64,000 nt of DNA from Batillaria attramentaria (taxonomy: Eukaryota; Mollusca; Gastropoda; Batillariidae). The translations under genes and the position numbers were made by a program. Shown here in pieces: positions 23,760-35,930 of the stretch. Numbering within the stretch: position 1 is the stretch's first letter; the number at the start of each line of letters is the position of its first letter. Under the pieces are notes generated by a model that saw only the letters and a list, made by a program, of their open reading frames with translations, was not told the DNA's origin and made no database searches. Location of the stretch: NCBI GenBank assembly GCA_018292915.2, contig JACVVK020000535.1:1-64000 (forward strand), written 5' to 3'.

Positions 23760-25116
23760 GAATGTGTATTTCGTTTATCATTGCTGTATATGATTGGGCA
23801 TATTGAGGACAGCATAAATAAATCATTACTTCGAGATTGAACACGTTATGGTGTATGTACTTCCTACACTATACATGTAGTTATAAATATGTACCATCAA
23901 AATAGTGTATGCAAGTTACAGTGGGCTGAAGGCAGCATTTTGATCAATACATCTACCTTGTGCTTTGGTAGTAAGTACATGTAGTGACAAATTTTTTTTT
24001 TTTTTTTTTTTTTTTGGGGGGGGGGGGGGGGGTGATGGCGGGGGATGTAGATATACCAATTTTTTTTCAGGATGATCACTTTTTGGATGTACATGTAACT
24101 GCGTAGTGTTGAGCAACATCATTTTGGGGGTCGGTTTTCCTGACAGAACAGATGTACAGTTATGGGTAGGTCTGGGTGGTTTTGCTTTTTTTGTGTTAGT
24201 CACAGGTTAGTGTGCGCAGTGCAGTGTGCTTCATGAAGCAAGTACAAAATGCTTTTTCACATCTTACGTATGGTTGGATGTAAAGTTATCTACGCAGTTA
24301 TAAGGAAGTTTAGAATGGTCAGCTTATTTTCATTTTGTTGCTGCTGGTCAGATGGTCACATGAAGACAACACTGTGAGGATTTTGTTTAGGTTTTGTTAG
24401 TACAATTCCTACCTCTCAAATACACGTTTTACTTTGAGATAAGCCGAGTAACGACACATGAAAACACCTTTTGTTTTTAGTGTAAACTTTCTGCTTCTTC
24501 CCCTCATGCATTGCAGTTTTCTTCCTTTTGGCAAGATTTTTTCCCCTGTCCCCACAGTGGTGGAGTTTTTTAAATCCATGTTTGACATTTTTTCTTTCAG
24601 CTCACCACTCAGAATGGTAAGCCGAAAGCAAAAAAATGTCAAACCCTGACTCTGAACGCCCCATTAATTTCAGTGCCAATCATTCATGCTGCACAGAGAA
24701 ACAGTGTTTTAGCTGACTGAGGATCCTATTCTCAATGCTGTGCACGTTTTTCATGCAAAGATAATTATTCAGCATGCACCTAGCACCCGTTTTACATTTG
24801 TTGAAATGCTTTGGACTTGCGCGATTGCTTGTAACAGTTGCTTTGTAATGATCGAGATCATCACCCATGTCAGATTGTTTGGACTGAAAGTAAAAGAATG
24901 CGCAAGGTATTCAGATCTTGTTTTGCTGTGTTCATTTTTGTCAAGATGCGTTCTGTAAAATTGTGTCTGTACTTGCACCCAGATCTTTTTCCACCAAATC
25001 ATTGATAAAACTTCGGGCTTCATGTTCACCACTTGCTGCTTGCCATCTTCATCTTGCAGCCTGAACTAAGTTTCATTGAATCAGTCATCCCCCTCAAGAA
25101 CAGTAAAGAAGAGCTC

Positions 25117-25390
25117 AATGTGACTATAATAATAATGAATTGTACTTATATAGCACAAAATTCTCACAAAGTGCCTCAATGCTTGTACTCCCGCATTCAT
25201 ACCAACAAATATGCACACACACACACAGCAGCTGAATCAGGAGGTAAGTGGGCTTAGTCGAAAGCCAGCCGGAACAGATGCGTTTTCAAGTCAAACGATC
25301 TATGTCCGACTGGTCTCTCAGGCTGGCAGGTAGTGCGTTCCAGAGTGACGGGGCAGCAAAGCTGAACGCGCGCTCGCCATATAGTATATA
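25117..25390 (+). repeat. Dispersed repeat with AAT-rich head
   Basis: It reads AATAATAATGAATTGTACTT then ATATAGCACAAAATTCTCAC, then a CA tract, then CGGAACAGATGCGTTTTCAA and TTCCAGAGTGACGGGGCAGC. I recognise the latter words from interspersed repeats of many aquatic animals but cannot name the family. Edges are approximate. Confidence 0.4.
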
Positions 25391-26396
25391 TATAGTCTAG
25401 CTGTCCTCTGATCTTCCATGCATTCATGAGAGTCCCTTTCCAGCACTGCCATCATAGGAAATGCTGCGCATCCAGGTTTTTGCAAGTCGAGAGTTGCTTG
25501 GGGCTGCTGGCTTGTCCAACCAACAATGCCGACAAAAGTGAGGCCAGTTATCACCATGCTGACCCATATGACTGTCCTGAGCCTGTTCACGCTCCAATGT
25601 GTTCCCACTCTGCCCAAGTAAGGGCTTTATCTAGTCTTCAGCGTACGTCACCTAAGAACTTGTGCAGCGTACAACACGGGTCCTAGGTGCAAACACACCC
25701 ATGCTTTTTATAAGGGAAATATGTTATGACCACCCTGGCTCTACATCATGGGTGCAAACTCACCAACACTTTTAAGGAAGGAACCAACTGAACTAAATCA
25801 AAAACTGCTTACACACTAATGTTATGGCCTGCAACGGTTGTATGCAGAGAGGTCTTGCAAGTCATAAAAATGTTTTCAGACAAATAAAGCATTTTTCACT
25901 TACTTTGCCAGGACTGACCACATCACTGTAGCAGCCCACCATTTTCAATAGTATGCAAAGTTCTAACCTGCAGGAACATTTACTTGGTTACACTGGTACC
26001 TTTTCATACTTGGTAGGTTTTTCTTTATGGTACACTTCTTTAAAAATATAGCTGGTTTTGCACCCACCAGCGCACACAGTTCCTTCTTTTAAAGCAGGGG
26101 TGGTCTTGCACCCACCCACAAAGTGTGTGTGCGATACATTTCTGTTATTTACTTATTAATATTAAAAATCACAAAGGTTTTTGTGACCACTTCAGTAATA
26201 TCCTCAACAAAGTCATGCATGGATCTAGCACGAAATGGAGTTATGTATGTTTGGAAGTGTGGATGAACTACATCCAGGAGGTAAAGGTTAGGCAATCCCG
26301 ACCGTATAGCATGTGACTGGCTCCTCCTTATTGGAGTTAGCATGCAATAACGCCATACAATACACACAAACACCAATCAACTTCACTTCCCCCAAT

Positions 26397-26402
26397 TTAT
26401 TT
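26397..26402 (-). promoter_or_regulatory. RPS3A: RPS3A poly(A) signal
   Basis: AATAAA on the minus strand, 36 bases after the stop codon. This is a short 3' UTR typical of ribosomal protein genes. Confidence 0.8.
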
Positions 26403-26437
26403 TGCAGTCACGCTGAGTGTTCATTTTTTTATCACAC

Positions 26438-26565
26438 TTAAACAGATTCGACAACAGGGGGTTCGTAGCCCTCGGGCCGATCGATCTTCTCGCCTGTTTC
26501 ACCCATGGTGGGCTTGCCGGACGTGGTCGAGCCTCCGTCACCATGCAGCTCCATCAGCTTGCCAA
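26438..26565 (-). CDS. RPS3A: RPS3A exon 7 and stop
   Basis: It completes Val, then reads [20 protein letters not shown] then [20 protein letters not shown] and V, then TAA (26440-26438). The acidic Gly-rich tail is typical of eS1. Confidence 0.97.
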
Positions 26566-29500
26566 CTGTACACACACACACAAACCACACACTTCAGTCA
26601 ACCTGCCTGCCTTTACTTGCAAATACACTTCACATGCAGAAGAAGACAAAACTTGTTCAAGAAACTTTTCATAAGCATTAGGAAATCAAGAACAGTGGTG
26701 AAAAAATGCAACTGGTTTTTGCAGTCTTCAAAATATGTGACGCCCCCCCACGATTTGAGTCTGAAGTCACTTTTTGAGGTTTTGATATGATCTTACAGGT
26801 TTTTTAATGCTGAGTCCAATGGTGAAAACCAGATAAAATCGGATAATTATTTTTGAAGTTATGATCTGTTGAAATGACGTACCCCATGAAACAAAATAGC
26901 CACCTCGGTCGGAAAATCGGGTGTTGCACTATTCAGCTGCATGTAACTTCCGACTCATTTCGTGGCGTAGCGTCACATATGGGATAATGTTCAATGCACA
27001 GTTATAGACACCAGAGACAGACAGTCCCCGTGTAAATCTGAGCTGAACATTATCTACCCTTGGCTTGATGTCAGCGCTAGGGGTTGCATTTGCTTTCATT
27101 CATTCAAATTATGAAATTTACATAGTTCAGGTTCTTAAAGCGATAAAAACTGAGTCACCAAAGAACTGAGAAACTATCAGCACTACAACATGGTTGCTTA
27201 CTGCTAATCATTCCTTGCCACGTACTTACCATCAAACTTGGGCTTCTTCAGGACCTTGACTTTTCGGACGTACACATCATGCAGAGGGTAGATGCCCTGG
27301 CACGCCTTCTCAATGTCTTTCCCAATGGAGTCAGGGATCCTGCAACAATCCATCGCAGATGTAAACAGATGACAGTGTCACAGAATTTAAGGTTAACAAT
27401 TTAAGAACAGCCCAGGAGAAGTGTTATCCCAACACCCTCAGATCTTCCAAAATTTTGCAATGACAACAGTTTGTCTCACACAGTTTTCATTAAACAAATA
27501 CACTATGCATTTACTTCATCATCCACTGGTTGACAGAGGGGCATTTGAAACCATGCAGGGCACAGCTGTGAGTTTACGGTAAAGAATTAGCATATGGTTG
27601 TGAGCCCTACATCATTACGTCGTTGGGTTTGAGTATGTCAGATTCCTTGGTAGAAAGAAAGCCTTTCACGAAAGAACGTACATGATGTCAGCGCTGAAGC
27701 AACAGCTCAATTACAATCCAGCTGAATTGTGATGGACATTTTTTTCAACCAACACACCACTGGAGTATTCTACTGTTACACCAATGCCAATCTAGAGTAG
27801 CATTTGTAAGCTCACGGGCCTTCATTCAAACACACACCGTCACAGCTCACATCACGCATGAATACTCACAATTTGTTGACGACCTCCTTCATGTCATTGG
27901 CTGACACCTCGCGTGTGATGATCTCAACCATCTTCTTACGGATGGCTTTCACCTGTAAGCAGAGACCATACAGTGGAGTTAAACAAAATACACAATCAGT
28001 TCTTCAGAATCAATCAACAAAGAACTAAGCATGACATCAGAAGTAACGGAAACAATAGTGCAGACTAACAGAGCAGAGGAAAAACCACAAAAATAAAACA
28101 TAATACCTGATGTCTGTTAGAACCCAACACAGAAATAGGTTTAGAATTTGGAAGATTTTTTTGCTCCCTACTATAACGCCTTGACTTGCTTTGTGGGCAT
28201 GTGCATGGCACAATGTAAAAATACTGCTAACATGTTCATGCAAGTCTGCAGCCTGCCCACCTCCTAATCCTCAGTGAGGAAAACACTGGCAATGTACGCT
28301 TAGTGGCAGATTATGCGCAGGAATGCACCCAGAGTGTTTATTACTATATCAGCAGTGGTACAGCATATCTGTTCATGCAATGCATGCACAACTTGCAACA
28401 CACTTAAAAACAGGCTTGGGAGAAGATACTCAGCACATACTCATAACACATCCACTGTGCAAACACGCACCTAACCAAAGTAAAACGCAAGTATCAACTC
28501 ACATAACACTTGTTTAAAAACTGATGTTTACCTGTGTGTGTTTGGCGTAGCAGGTCTTCTTGACCTGGTTGGTTCGCTTCTTGGTGAAGCCGATGCAAAA
28601 AACTCGCAACAAGTAGCCATCGGTTGTCTTCACGTCGATGTGAGCTTCGATCAGTGTCTGCAGACAGACAACCACAATAGTAACTTTACTTTTGAGCTCA
28701 GAAATGTGCTTTTCAAACCAAAATTCAAAGGTTTGTTACGTCAACAGCTGTCCATTCCTGGCAGTGGTAATATTAAACCAGTAGTCAAAATATGGAAATA
28801 CAGCAATCTGTGACTAAAACTCTTTCCCAGCATAGTGAATGGATATGGATACGATTGTGGGTTTTCAAACGCTCCACAGCACAACAGATCTCACGCATGA
28901 CAAAAACATCTGAAACCAGCTTAGATTTTTTAACATTAGAAAACAAGGTAGGTAATTTTCAGCACACACACACCACATAGTCACACTGTGGGAGCTTAAT
29001 ATGTGCATAGATGTGTGCTGAAGGTTAAATACATTGTGTTTCAGGCCTAAATGCCAGCACTAGGCACCACAATTAGCCCTGTCAGTGGTCCTGGACCTAC
29101 TGTATAAAAAGTGTCGTCTGATCAGCGAAACAGAAAATCTTGCCGTCAGGATTTCTCTGCATTACAAAATTCAGACAGCAGTGTTTCTGCAGCTGAACTC
29201 AAATGATTTACCCATGCATTATTATTTAAGCATCCACCTACCTGCCACTTCTTGACCATGGAGCAGAGTTTGTCGCGCGTCAGGTCCATGCCGTGGAAGT
29301 TGGTCAGTACATTGCGACCCTGCACCTCCTCGGCGATCAGTTTGAACTTGCGGAAGGTCACTTCATCGTTCTGAAGGTCAGCCAGCGAGATCTCAAACAC
29401 TCGGCCCTTCAAGCCATCCGAGGCGATCTCTACCAGTCAACAAGAAAATAAAGTGTGAAACAGTCATATGTGGTGCAAAAATGATTTACCAGCCAAATTT

Positions 29501-31037
29501 ACATCCACTTGAAGGGCCTGATGATAGGCATCCATCAGAAAGTAGCACTGCTGATGGCTACAACTACTCTCCACATGCTGGTCAAAGGGCTGCATCAGTG
29601 GCCAAACTGGAGACTTGACCCACCCCACCAGTCTTTCCAGTACCAATACTAACTACCAAAATAAAAGAATTTCCATGTAGTTACACTTTATTCTTTAAGC
29701 ACACCACCTTCGAAACAGCAGCAGTGGTCAACTAGATGGCATTAGCACCGGTTGACACCTGGAGCAGTTTTACACCACCATCACAACAAAGCGACCCTAT
29801 CACATGTTTGTAAGGCAGGTAGTGCAAAGTGTAACCCCCCCCCCCCCCAAAAAATCCTCAATTACGCTTATACATTACTATTGGTCATATTTTATTTGGA
29901 GGGAATCAAGCGTTACTGTGTAGCAGGTGGATTCTAGTACTAGTACGTACTAGTACTTATGTCGTCACCGAGTGAGCGCGTGGTGCAATCAGATGCGTAT
30001 CGTGTATCGTGAAGAGAGTTAAACTGGTGGTAATTGTAAAGAATAGTATACGAAAATAACTGGAGCTAATTGCACGCTTTTTGATGGGCGTTTTCGGTTC
30101 TGCTCAATGCAAAGAGACGTAAGACACCCTTACCTACTCACTTTGACCACTCCTTCCCCACAAATGTGCACAAAATATCCCTGAATGACTGGCGACCACG
30201 GCCCGAGCAGTCGTATGCACGCCATTTTGGTTGGTGATCAGGGTCCTACTAATTACCGAAAACAACTCTTAATACGGGTAGAACGCAGTTAAAACATAGA
30301 AGTTGTTTTCGGTAATTAGTAGGACCGGGTGATCAAAATGGCGTGCAGATGACTGCTCGGGCCGTGGTCGACAGTCATTCAGGGATATTTTGTGCATGTT
30401 TGTGGGGAAGGAGTGGTCAAAGTGAGTAGGTAAGGGTGTCTTATGTCTCTTTGCATCGAGCAGAACCGAAAACACCCGTCAAAGTGCGTGCAATTAGCTC
30501 CAATTATTTTCGTATACTATTCTTTACAATTACCAAACTGGTCAGATGCATGAATCGCCTGAATGTTACTGTCAATCAATTTCGAAGCTGAAATATGAAC
30601 ACTTACTCGTTCCTTGGGTTCTCGTCACCAGCGTCTTGCCGATCTGGCGAACAGCGAACATGGATGGTGCCTTGACATCGTACCAGTCCTTCTTGGAAAA
30701 GGGGTCCACGCTGAAAAAGGAAATCACACATTATTTAAGCGACCTGTAGAGGGCTACGACCGTTGCTACCGGAATCGTGGTAATGCACAGCAGACTGAAC
30801 AACTATGCTTAGGTTAATCGGACCTCAGACATCAATGGTGATGTAAACACACATGAAGACAGTGTCACTTCAATCCAGTTTATCTACCGATATAGCTTGC
30901 CATCGATATATGGAACGCGATTATTTTGTAAACAGATATAATTCCTTCTTTATCGATATAAGATTTTTCACTTACACCTTCTTCTTTGCGCCCTTTTTGC
31001 CACCTTTCGTGAGCCTCTTGTTCTTTCCAACAGCCAT
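26438..31037 (-). CDS. RPS3A: 40S ribosomal protein eS1 (RPS3A), complete, seven exons
   Basis: eS1 is a core 40S protein near the mRNA exit and platform. The spliced product begins [20 protein letters not shown], continues [19 protein letters not shown] and ends [11 protein letters not shown]. It is 266 residues (801 nt with stop), the normal family length. All six introns are GT-AG and every junction keeps phase, with no frameshift. The 5' UTR carries a TOP tract, implying mTOR-linked translational control. The second intron contains a 506-bp foldback MITE and the fifth a candidate box C/D snoRNA. The gene is divergent from the TRPM gene and convergent with FHIP1. Confidence 0.97.
27230..27339 (-). 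CDS. RPS3A: RPS3A exon 6
   Basis: It completes Leu, then reads [20 protein letters not shown] then [16 protein letters not shown] plus one base. The donor is GTAAGT. It is a conserved eS1 C-terminal block. Confidence 0.97.
27434..27532 (-). ncRNA. Candidate box C/D snoRNA in RPS3A intron 5
   Basis: On the minus strand there is a perfect C box ATGATGA (27522-27516) and a D box CTGA (27441-27438), about 75 bases apart. Short outer complementarity (CAACC... and ...GGTGTTG) flanks them. The 3' end lies about 95 bases upstream of the exon 6 acceptor, a usual distance for intronic C/D snoRNAs. Vertebrate RPS3A introns are known hosts of U73 (SNORD73), which makes the location suggestive. I cannot confirm the guide target, and the two short boxes could occur by chance. 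Confidence 0.4.
27870..27952 (-). CDS. RPS3A: RPS3A exon 5
   Basis: It reads [20 protein letters not shown] then MKEVVNK plus two bases of Leu. The donor is GTGAGT. Confidence 0.97.
28532..28657 (-). CDS. RPS3A: RPS3A exon 4
   Basis: It encodes 42 residues in phase 0: [20 protein letters not shown], then [20 protein letters not shown] and TQ. The acceptor is CTGCAG and the donor GTAAAC. Confidence 0.97.
29242..29429 (-). CDS. RPS3A: RPS3A exon 3
   Basis: It completes the Lys codon, then reads [60 protein letters not shown] and WQ. It carries the GRVFE.SLADLQ.DE signature of eS1. Confidence 0.97.
30021..30028. repeat. 8-bp target-site duplication of the RPS3A intron MITE, left
   Basis: AAACTGGT occurs here and at 30535-30542, abutting both ends of the foldback element. 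Confidence 0.85.
30029..30534. mobile_element. 506-bp foldback MITE, 8-bp TSD (hAT-like)
   Basis: The element is almost entirely one inverted repeat: arms of about 240 bases (30029 onward and back from 30534) around a short loop near 30268-30299. Termini are GGTAATTGTAAAGAATAG and CTATTCTTTACAATTACC. The exact 8-bp direct repeat AAACTGGT on both sides marks the insertion. The high arm identity suggests recent activity. It sits in RPS3A intron 2 and its transcript could form a long hairpin. No protein is encoded, and the family assignment rests on TSD length only. Confidence 0.92.
30607..30710 (-). CDS. RPS3A: RPS3A exon 2
   Basis: It reads [20 protein letters not shown] then [14 protein letters not shown], entering in phase 2 and ending with one base of a Lys codon. 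The donor is GTAAGT. Confidence 0.97.
30976..31037 (-). CDS. RPS3A: RPS3A exon 1 (start codon)
   Basis: ATG (31037-31035) starts [20 protein letters not shown], followed by GT of a split Val codon. The donor is GTAAGT. The basic N terminus is diagnostic of eS1. The start is fixed by family identity and the TOP leader about 15 bases upstream. Confidence 0.97.
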
Positions 31038-31052
31038 GTTGGTGCAGATCGC

Positions 31053-31064
31053 AGGAAAAGGAAG
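31053..31064 (-). promoter_or_regulatory. RPS3A: 5'-TOP pyrimidine tract of RPS3A
   Basis: The minus strand reads CTTCCTTTTCCT about 16 bases before the ATG. Ribosomal protein mRNAs begin with C followed by 4-15 pyrimidines, so the cap site is probably the C at about 31064 or a pyrimidine nearby. Confidence 0.75.
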
Positions 31065-31522
31065 TGTCTTGTCGGTCAGCGATTTGGATTGTGGGAATGA
31101 GAAGGGACTGCACTCTGGAGTCTACGAAGCAAGAGTTGTCGCCCCTCAACACAGAGAGTGCGAATCTTGATGGCTCACAGGGTTCTAAATTAAACAGTTT
31201 TGCGATCAGAAGCTCGTTTGGCCATAGAGTGGGATGGGGGGGGGGGGGGGGTCGAGTTTTTGCTTTTATTTGTCTATCTGTTTTATTTGTTTGTCTGTTT
31301 ATTTGTTTGTTTTTTGTTGTTGTTTTTTCTTTTTTTTTTCTTTTTCAGTTTATTGGGGGTCAGGGGGGGGGGGGGGGGGGTCGTATACTCAGTGACACGC
31401 CGTATGTTTATGATTATGCCCGGGCCAGTCCGACTTGTCAGGGCCAAATGGCAGTAGATTATCAGTAAATCAGTGAATGTTCAGTGGCGATGGTATTATT
31501 ATGCTCGCCCGCATGAATTGCC

Positions 31523-31580
31523 CTACGGGGATAAATAAAGTATTTTGACTTGACTTGACTTGATTATTATTATTATTATA
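31523..31580 (+). repeat. LINE/SINE-like 3' tail with (TGACT)n and (ATT)n
   Basis: CTACGGGGATAAATAAAGTA is followed by TTTTGACTTGACTTGACTTG and then (ATT)n. A similar end, TTTAATAAATG followed by four copies of TCTTATG, is at 34250-34290. Short tandem tails after AATAAA are typical of non-LTR retroposon 3' ends. Confidence 0.45.
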
Positions 31581-33089
31581 ACTGAGTTGCGCTAGCTTCT
31601 CAGTAGTGAGCCTCGGCACTGACTCGGTGAGACTCAGTGAAATGAACTCAGTCTGGCCGGCACACTGACTACACTGAAACAGCCGGTAGTTTTCCCTCGG
31701 TGATGACGGATGCCGCAAGATCTTTTATGCTACACTGATCCGACCGACTGAGCACCGCGGTACGGCCGCTTCATCAGTGCCCCACTTCATCGCACTAAAA
31801 TGGCCAAAAATTCGTTTTCAGTCATCAGATCACTGACTTCGCCGCCAGAATTCAGTCATGCATGACCGGTGCATCACTAAGTACACTGATCAGTACACGC
31901 GGCACTGATGCTACATGTACTTACTACTGAGTACGTATGACGGGATCTCAGTCTTGCCGTACCCGGCCGGATACTGACTAGCAGCGTAGCGGCTTCGGTC
32001 ATCATACTAGTCAGTCCACGTCGGACCGGCGACTGACGCCGGACATCGCCGAACTGAGGCTGATCCGGCATCTCGATATCGGACCGACCGTGAATTATTC
32101 TCGAAATCAGTCTGTTCGATTACTTTCTCACTGAGTTGCCAAGTCGGACACTGCCACATGTATGTCTGTATGTCCTATCCGATTTCAGTCTGCCGCGCCC
32201 CAGCTGAGTGGAGTGCATGACGATTAGGAGAGACTGACTCGACGGACTCGGAAATCTTCAGTATATCAGTCCTACAAAATGTGGCAGCCGGCGTAAAAAT
32301 AACAACAACAACAACAAACATGAATGTGTGCCCACATTGTGTGACAACTGATTGTGCCCACGTTTCTTGAAAGTGAATATACTTACATCAATTTCAGTCT
32401 TGAAAATGTGGCCACATAGAACTGACCGACGGAAAATAAACTAGTATGCCCGGCCCACAGTTTGTTTCTGGTCACACTGATTTCCCTGGCCCTGTGAAGA
32501 TCAGAAAATCAGTGTGATCAAAAAGGAAATGCGCCCCCCCCCCACCCCACCGAAAAAAAAAACCCCAAAAAACGACCAAACAAACAAACAAAATGTGTGT
32601 ATATTTCTATCTACCACCATGCTGGACTCCTATCGCCGATAATGTGACCGCAAAACTGAAAATATGCCCACATTTTTTGGCAACTTTTTAACTTTTTGTT
32701 TTGTTTGTTTGTTTGTTTATTTTTTTTTGTGTTTTTTTGTGGGGTTTTTTATTAGTTTGTTTTGTTTGGATTTGTTTTCTTTTTTGGGTGTTTTTTTTTT
32801 TGGCCGGGGGGGGGGGGGGGCATTTCTGTGTAGCAAATGAAGATACATATTATATGCCCATATTTCAGATGAGAACTTCTTTCACAAATCTGGCCACAAA
32901 CGTAAGATTTTTTTTTTTTAATGTGGTCAGTCACATTTTCAAGAAAATAATGGCCACATTCCGTGGGATCAGTACCGAAGGTTTCCACCTCTCATACATT
33001 TAAGTCAGACTGACATCGCCCTCACTCTCCCTCAGTGACGGTACCAGGGGAGGGGGGGGGGGGCATCGTGCGGATAACTTGAAACCAAA

Positions 33090-33665
33090 CCTAGGCATCT
33101 TACTACGGTTTAACCAAGGCTGGGCATCTTACTACGGTTAAAACCAAGGCTGTGCAGTACCGCGGTTAAAACCAAGGCGGCTGGGCATCTTACGCCGGCC
33201 GGCTCAAACTACTACTGACCAAGGCCGCGGCGGGGCATCTTACGCCGGCCGGCTTACTACTGACCAAGGCCGCGGCGGGGCATCTTACGCCGGCCGGCTT
33301 ACTACTGACCAAGGCCGCGGCGGGGCATCTTACGCCGGCCGGCTTACTACTGACCAAGGCCGCGGCGGGGCATCTTACGCCGGCTTATAACCAAGGCGAG
33401 GGAATCTTACGCTGGTAACAGGGAGGGGCATCTTACGGTTCAAACAAAAGCTGGGCATCTTACTACGGTAAAAAAAAACAAAAACCAAGGTTGAGCATCT
33501 TACTACGGTTAAAACCAAGGCGGTACCGCGGTTAAAACCAGGGCGGCTGGGCATCTCACGCCGGCTTACTATCAAGACAGCGGCGGCGGGGCATCTTACG
33601 CTCACAACCCGAAGGCGGAGCATCTTACGCTTACAAACTGACCAAGGCGGGGCATCTTACGCTTA
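33090..33665. repeat. Degenerate GCATCTTAC tandem array, 45-bp subarray
   Basis: About 14 copies of GGGCATCTTAC(T/G) alternate with ACCAAGG. Between 33235 and 33370 the unit is a regular 45 bp (GCATCT at 33235, 33280, 33325 and 33370), carrying GCCGGCCGGC and GGCCGCGGC. The outer units are AT-richer and shorter (ACTACGGTTAAAACCAAGG). Confidence 0.9.
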
Positions 33666-34087
33666 CTTATAATGACTGCCGGCAATGTGACAGACTGAGA
33701 TCATTGCCACAGTTGACACCAGCCGGAAAGTCCCCACCAGTAGTGCCGAAACAAAACTGGCAGTCATCACAGTGTGGGTTTGTCAGATCAGCGAATGAAC
33801 CCTTTGCACAGGAAGTCCTCCAGTTCTCAAAACCTCTACAGAGTTCACGAGAAAGAGCGGAGGCCGGCGCGCCCACGACAGAAATGTGTTGCTCTGATTA
33901 CGAATTCCCGTCACTTACTAGTCGAACCGGTATTCAGTCAACTTTTCAAAGTACAGGGCCGGATCGCGATGGCCCCTTCACTCAATCTCAGTTAGCAAGA
34001 ACATTTCTGTCGTTTCTAATTACCGCTGTTTGACATCATGAGCAGTGTCACAGTAAGGAGACTGAGGCTCTTTCACGGTCTCACTGA

Positions 34088-34132
34088 GGATCTCTCTCTC
34101 TCTCTCTCTGCTCTCTCTCTCTCTCTCTCTGC
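34088..34132. repeat. (TC)n microsatellite
   Basis: Three CT-repeat blocks are separated by single G interruptions. It lies inside the ACTG-rich intergenic domain. Confidence 0.9.
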
Positions 34133-35170
34133 TCCCGGCTCAGCTTCCCCGGCGGTCGGCGCTGCGTCAGTCACAAGTGAAAAAGGACATTAAAATAAAA
34201 AGCATCCACGTACCCACCCAGCTTCCATTTCCTGTTCCTCTTTTGGAAATTTAATAAATGTCTTATGTCTTATGTCTTATGTCTTATTTCGGCTGATTGT
34301 CGTGGTTAAGATAAGAAACTTTACTCATCCCACGGCCATGAGGAGACCGACTGAAGAGTCTGCTCGGACAATACAAGACTTACCAGCCGGTTGGGTTTCG
34401 GGAGTATGGCCCTAGGCGTAGGTGCAGTTCGAGGGCGGTGACGGAGAAGAGAGTTAACGGTCAACAAATTGTGACACTTAATCATTGTTTTGGCTTGTAT
34501 TTTAACTCACAGAACCAGACAAACCATTTGTACGACGACCGTCGTACACTGAGGGAGTCAATCTTGTTTTACGTGTAATACATTTAGCGGCTTTGTTCTT
34601 TTGGTCAGGTTCAGCACGACTATCACTGACGATTTTAGTCAGTAATGACTCGACAAAATTCATATTCATGGATCCGAAACTGAATCACCAGTGTTCGAAC
34701 AATGAAGGAAAACAGTAATTATGACTGATATTCAGGTTGCTAAGAGTTTGCTGAAACGGTTGAAAATCAGTAACCGGCTTTCACTTGCCGGCAATTGTTT
34801 GATCTGTCAGACGTCACCATCAGTCAAATGGCCAGCCACTGAAATGTCCTCATTACGTGCGTTAACCTAGTTCTGCTTCTACGGAATCTCTCGGTTTTTA
34901 TCACTGAGAGTCGTTTTGTGACTGGCGAAATAATCATTGAGTGGAAGGTCCCGGCCATTTCAGCGTGGCCGGGGTTAAGTGCAGCAAGTTCATTTGAGAT
35001 TGACGTCATCAGCCGACGCCTAAGGAGAAACTCCCAGTTTCAGCTGGATCAGTCCAGTTTTGCATAACCCCCATTGCTTCACTGTGCAGTGTGTAGTCAG
35101 GCAGTCCAAGTTGGGGTGCTGCATTGTTCATGCAAACACTGAAACCCGCTTCTTGTGTTCGAGTTTCTCC

Positions 35171-35276
35171 TCTTGTGTGTGTGTGTGTGTGTGTGTGTGC
35201 CGGTGTGCCGCGCACACAGTGCCGGCCTAGAGTGTGTGTGTGTGTGTGTGACGCGCACACAGTGCCGGCCTAGAGT

Positions 35277-35307
<31 letters not shown>

Positions 35308-35308
35308 A
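35171..35308. repeat. (TG)n tracts with a duplicated CGCACACAGTGCCGGCCTAG spacer
   Basis: Three TG tracts alternate with two copies of CGCACACAGTGCCGGCCTAG (about 35210 and 35252), making a compound repeat. Confidence 0.85.
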
Positions 35309-35899
35309 TTTCCGTTTACAAATTCCCATTGACTGATTGGTGTCAAAGATACAATACCCAGTCAATGATACTTCAGTGGACCGCATACTGTGACTGAAAT
35401 AGGGTTCATTTCCGCTGTTTTCACCGATATGATGGAGGAAAGCATATCAACTACCCCCCCCCCCCTCCCACTGACACACACACACTGTGACCCCCCAACA
35501 TTGACAGAGGCACCGCCATTGAGTGCGGACTGAGGGACGTGCGCATTGCGATCGATTGAAGTTTGCACACTAAGACTGATCTCGCCTGTTTCGTCAAATT
35601 ATGCCCAGTTGCCGTCACTCAGTTTTCGAGCTTTACCTGCTATATGTAGGTGCGCAGTCAGTCTCGTAGAGTGTAGTAGGTGCATAATACATGCCGCACA
35701 AACTTATATTTGTCAGATACAAGCTAGTGTGTTTTACCTATGCATCAACGTGACCGCCTTGTGGCATGATCTCCCAGCATCAACCAGCATGCAGACACAA
35801 AACCATCCTTCAAAACAAATCTGAAACCTCACCTCGTCACCGACAGCCCTCAACCAATAACTGTTGCCACATCATCCGAGTCCGGCATCTTGCTGGTCA

Positions 35900-35930
<31 letters not shown>

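Larger units (their letters stand above)
17911..26396. other. Convergent intergenic region between FHIP1 and RPS3A
   Basis: It presumably includes the FHIP1 3' UTR. I cannot fix its end; AATAAA-like words occur near 23816 and 25882. Recognised contents are a SINE-S fragment (18314-18600), a LINE remnant (18705-18869), a MITE (23367-23759), a T/G homopolymer junction (23991-24031) and a CA-tailed dispersed element near 25117-25390. No further coding exon is seen. Confidence 0.6.

Noticed and set aside
33667..33876. 69-codon Cys-rich minus-strand frame (NPHCDDCQFCFG)
   Set aside because: No ATG start, no signal peptide, no neighbouring exon, and it lies in repeat-rich intergenic DNA.
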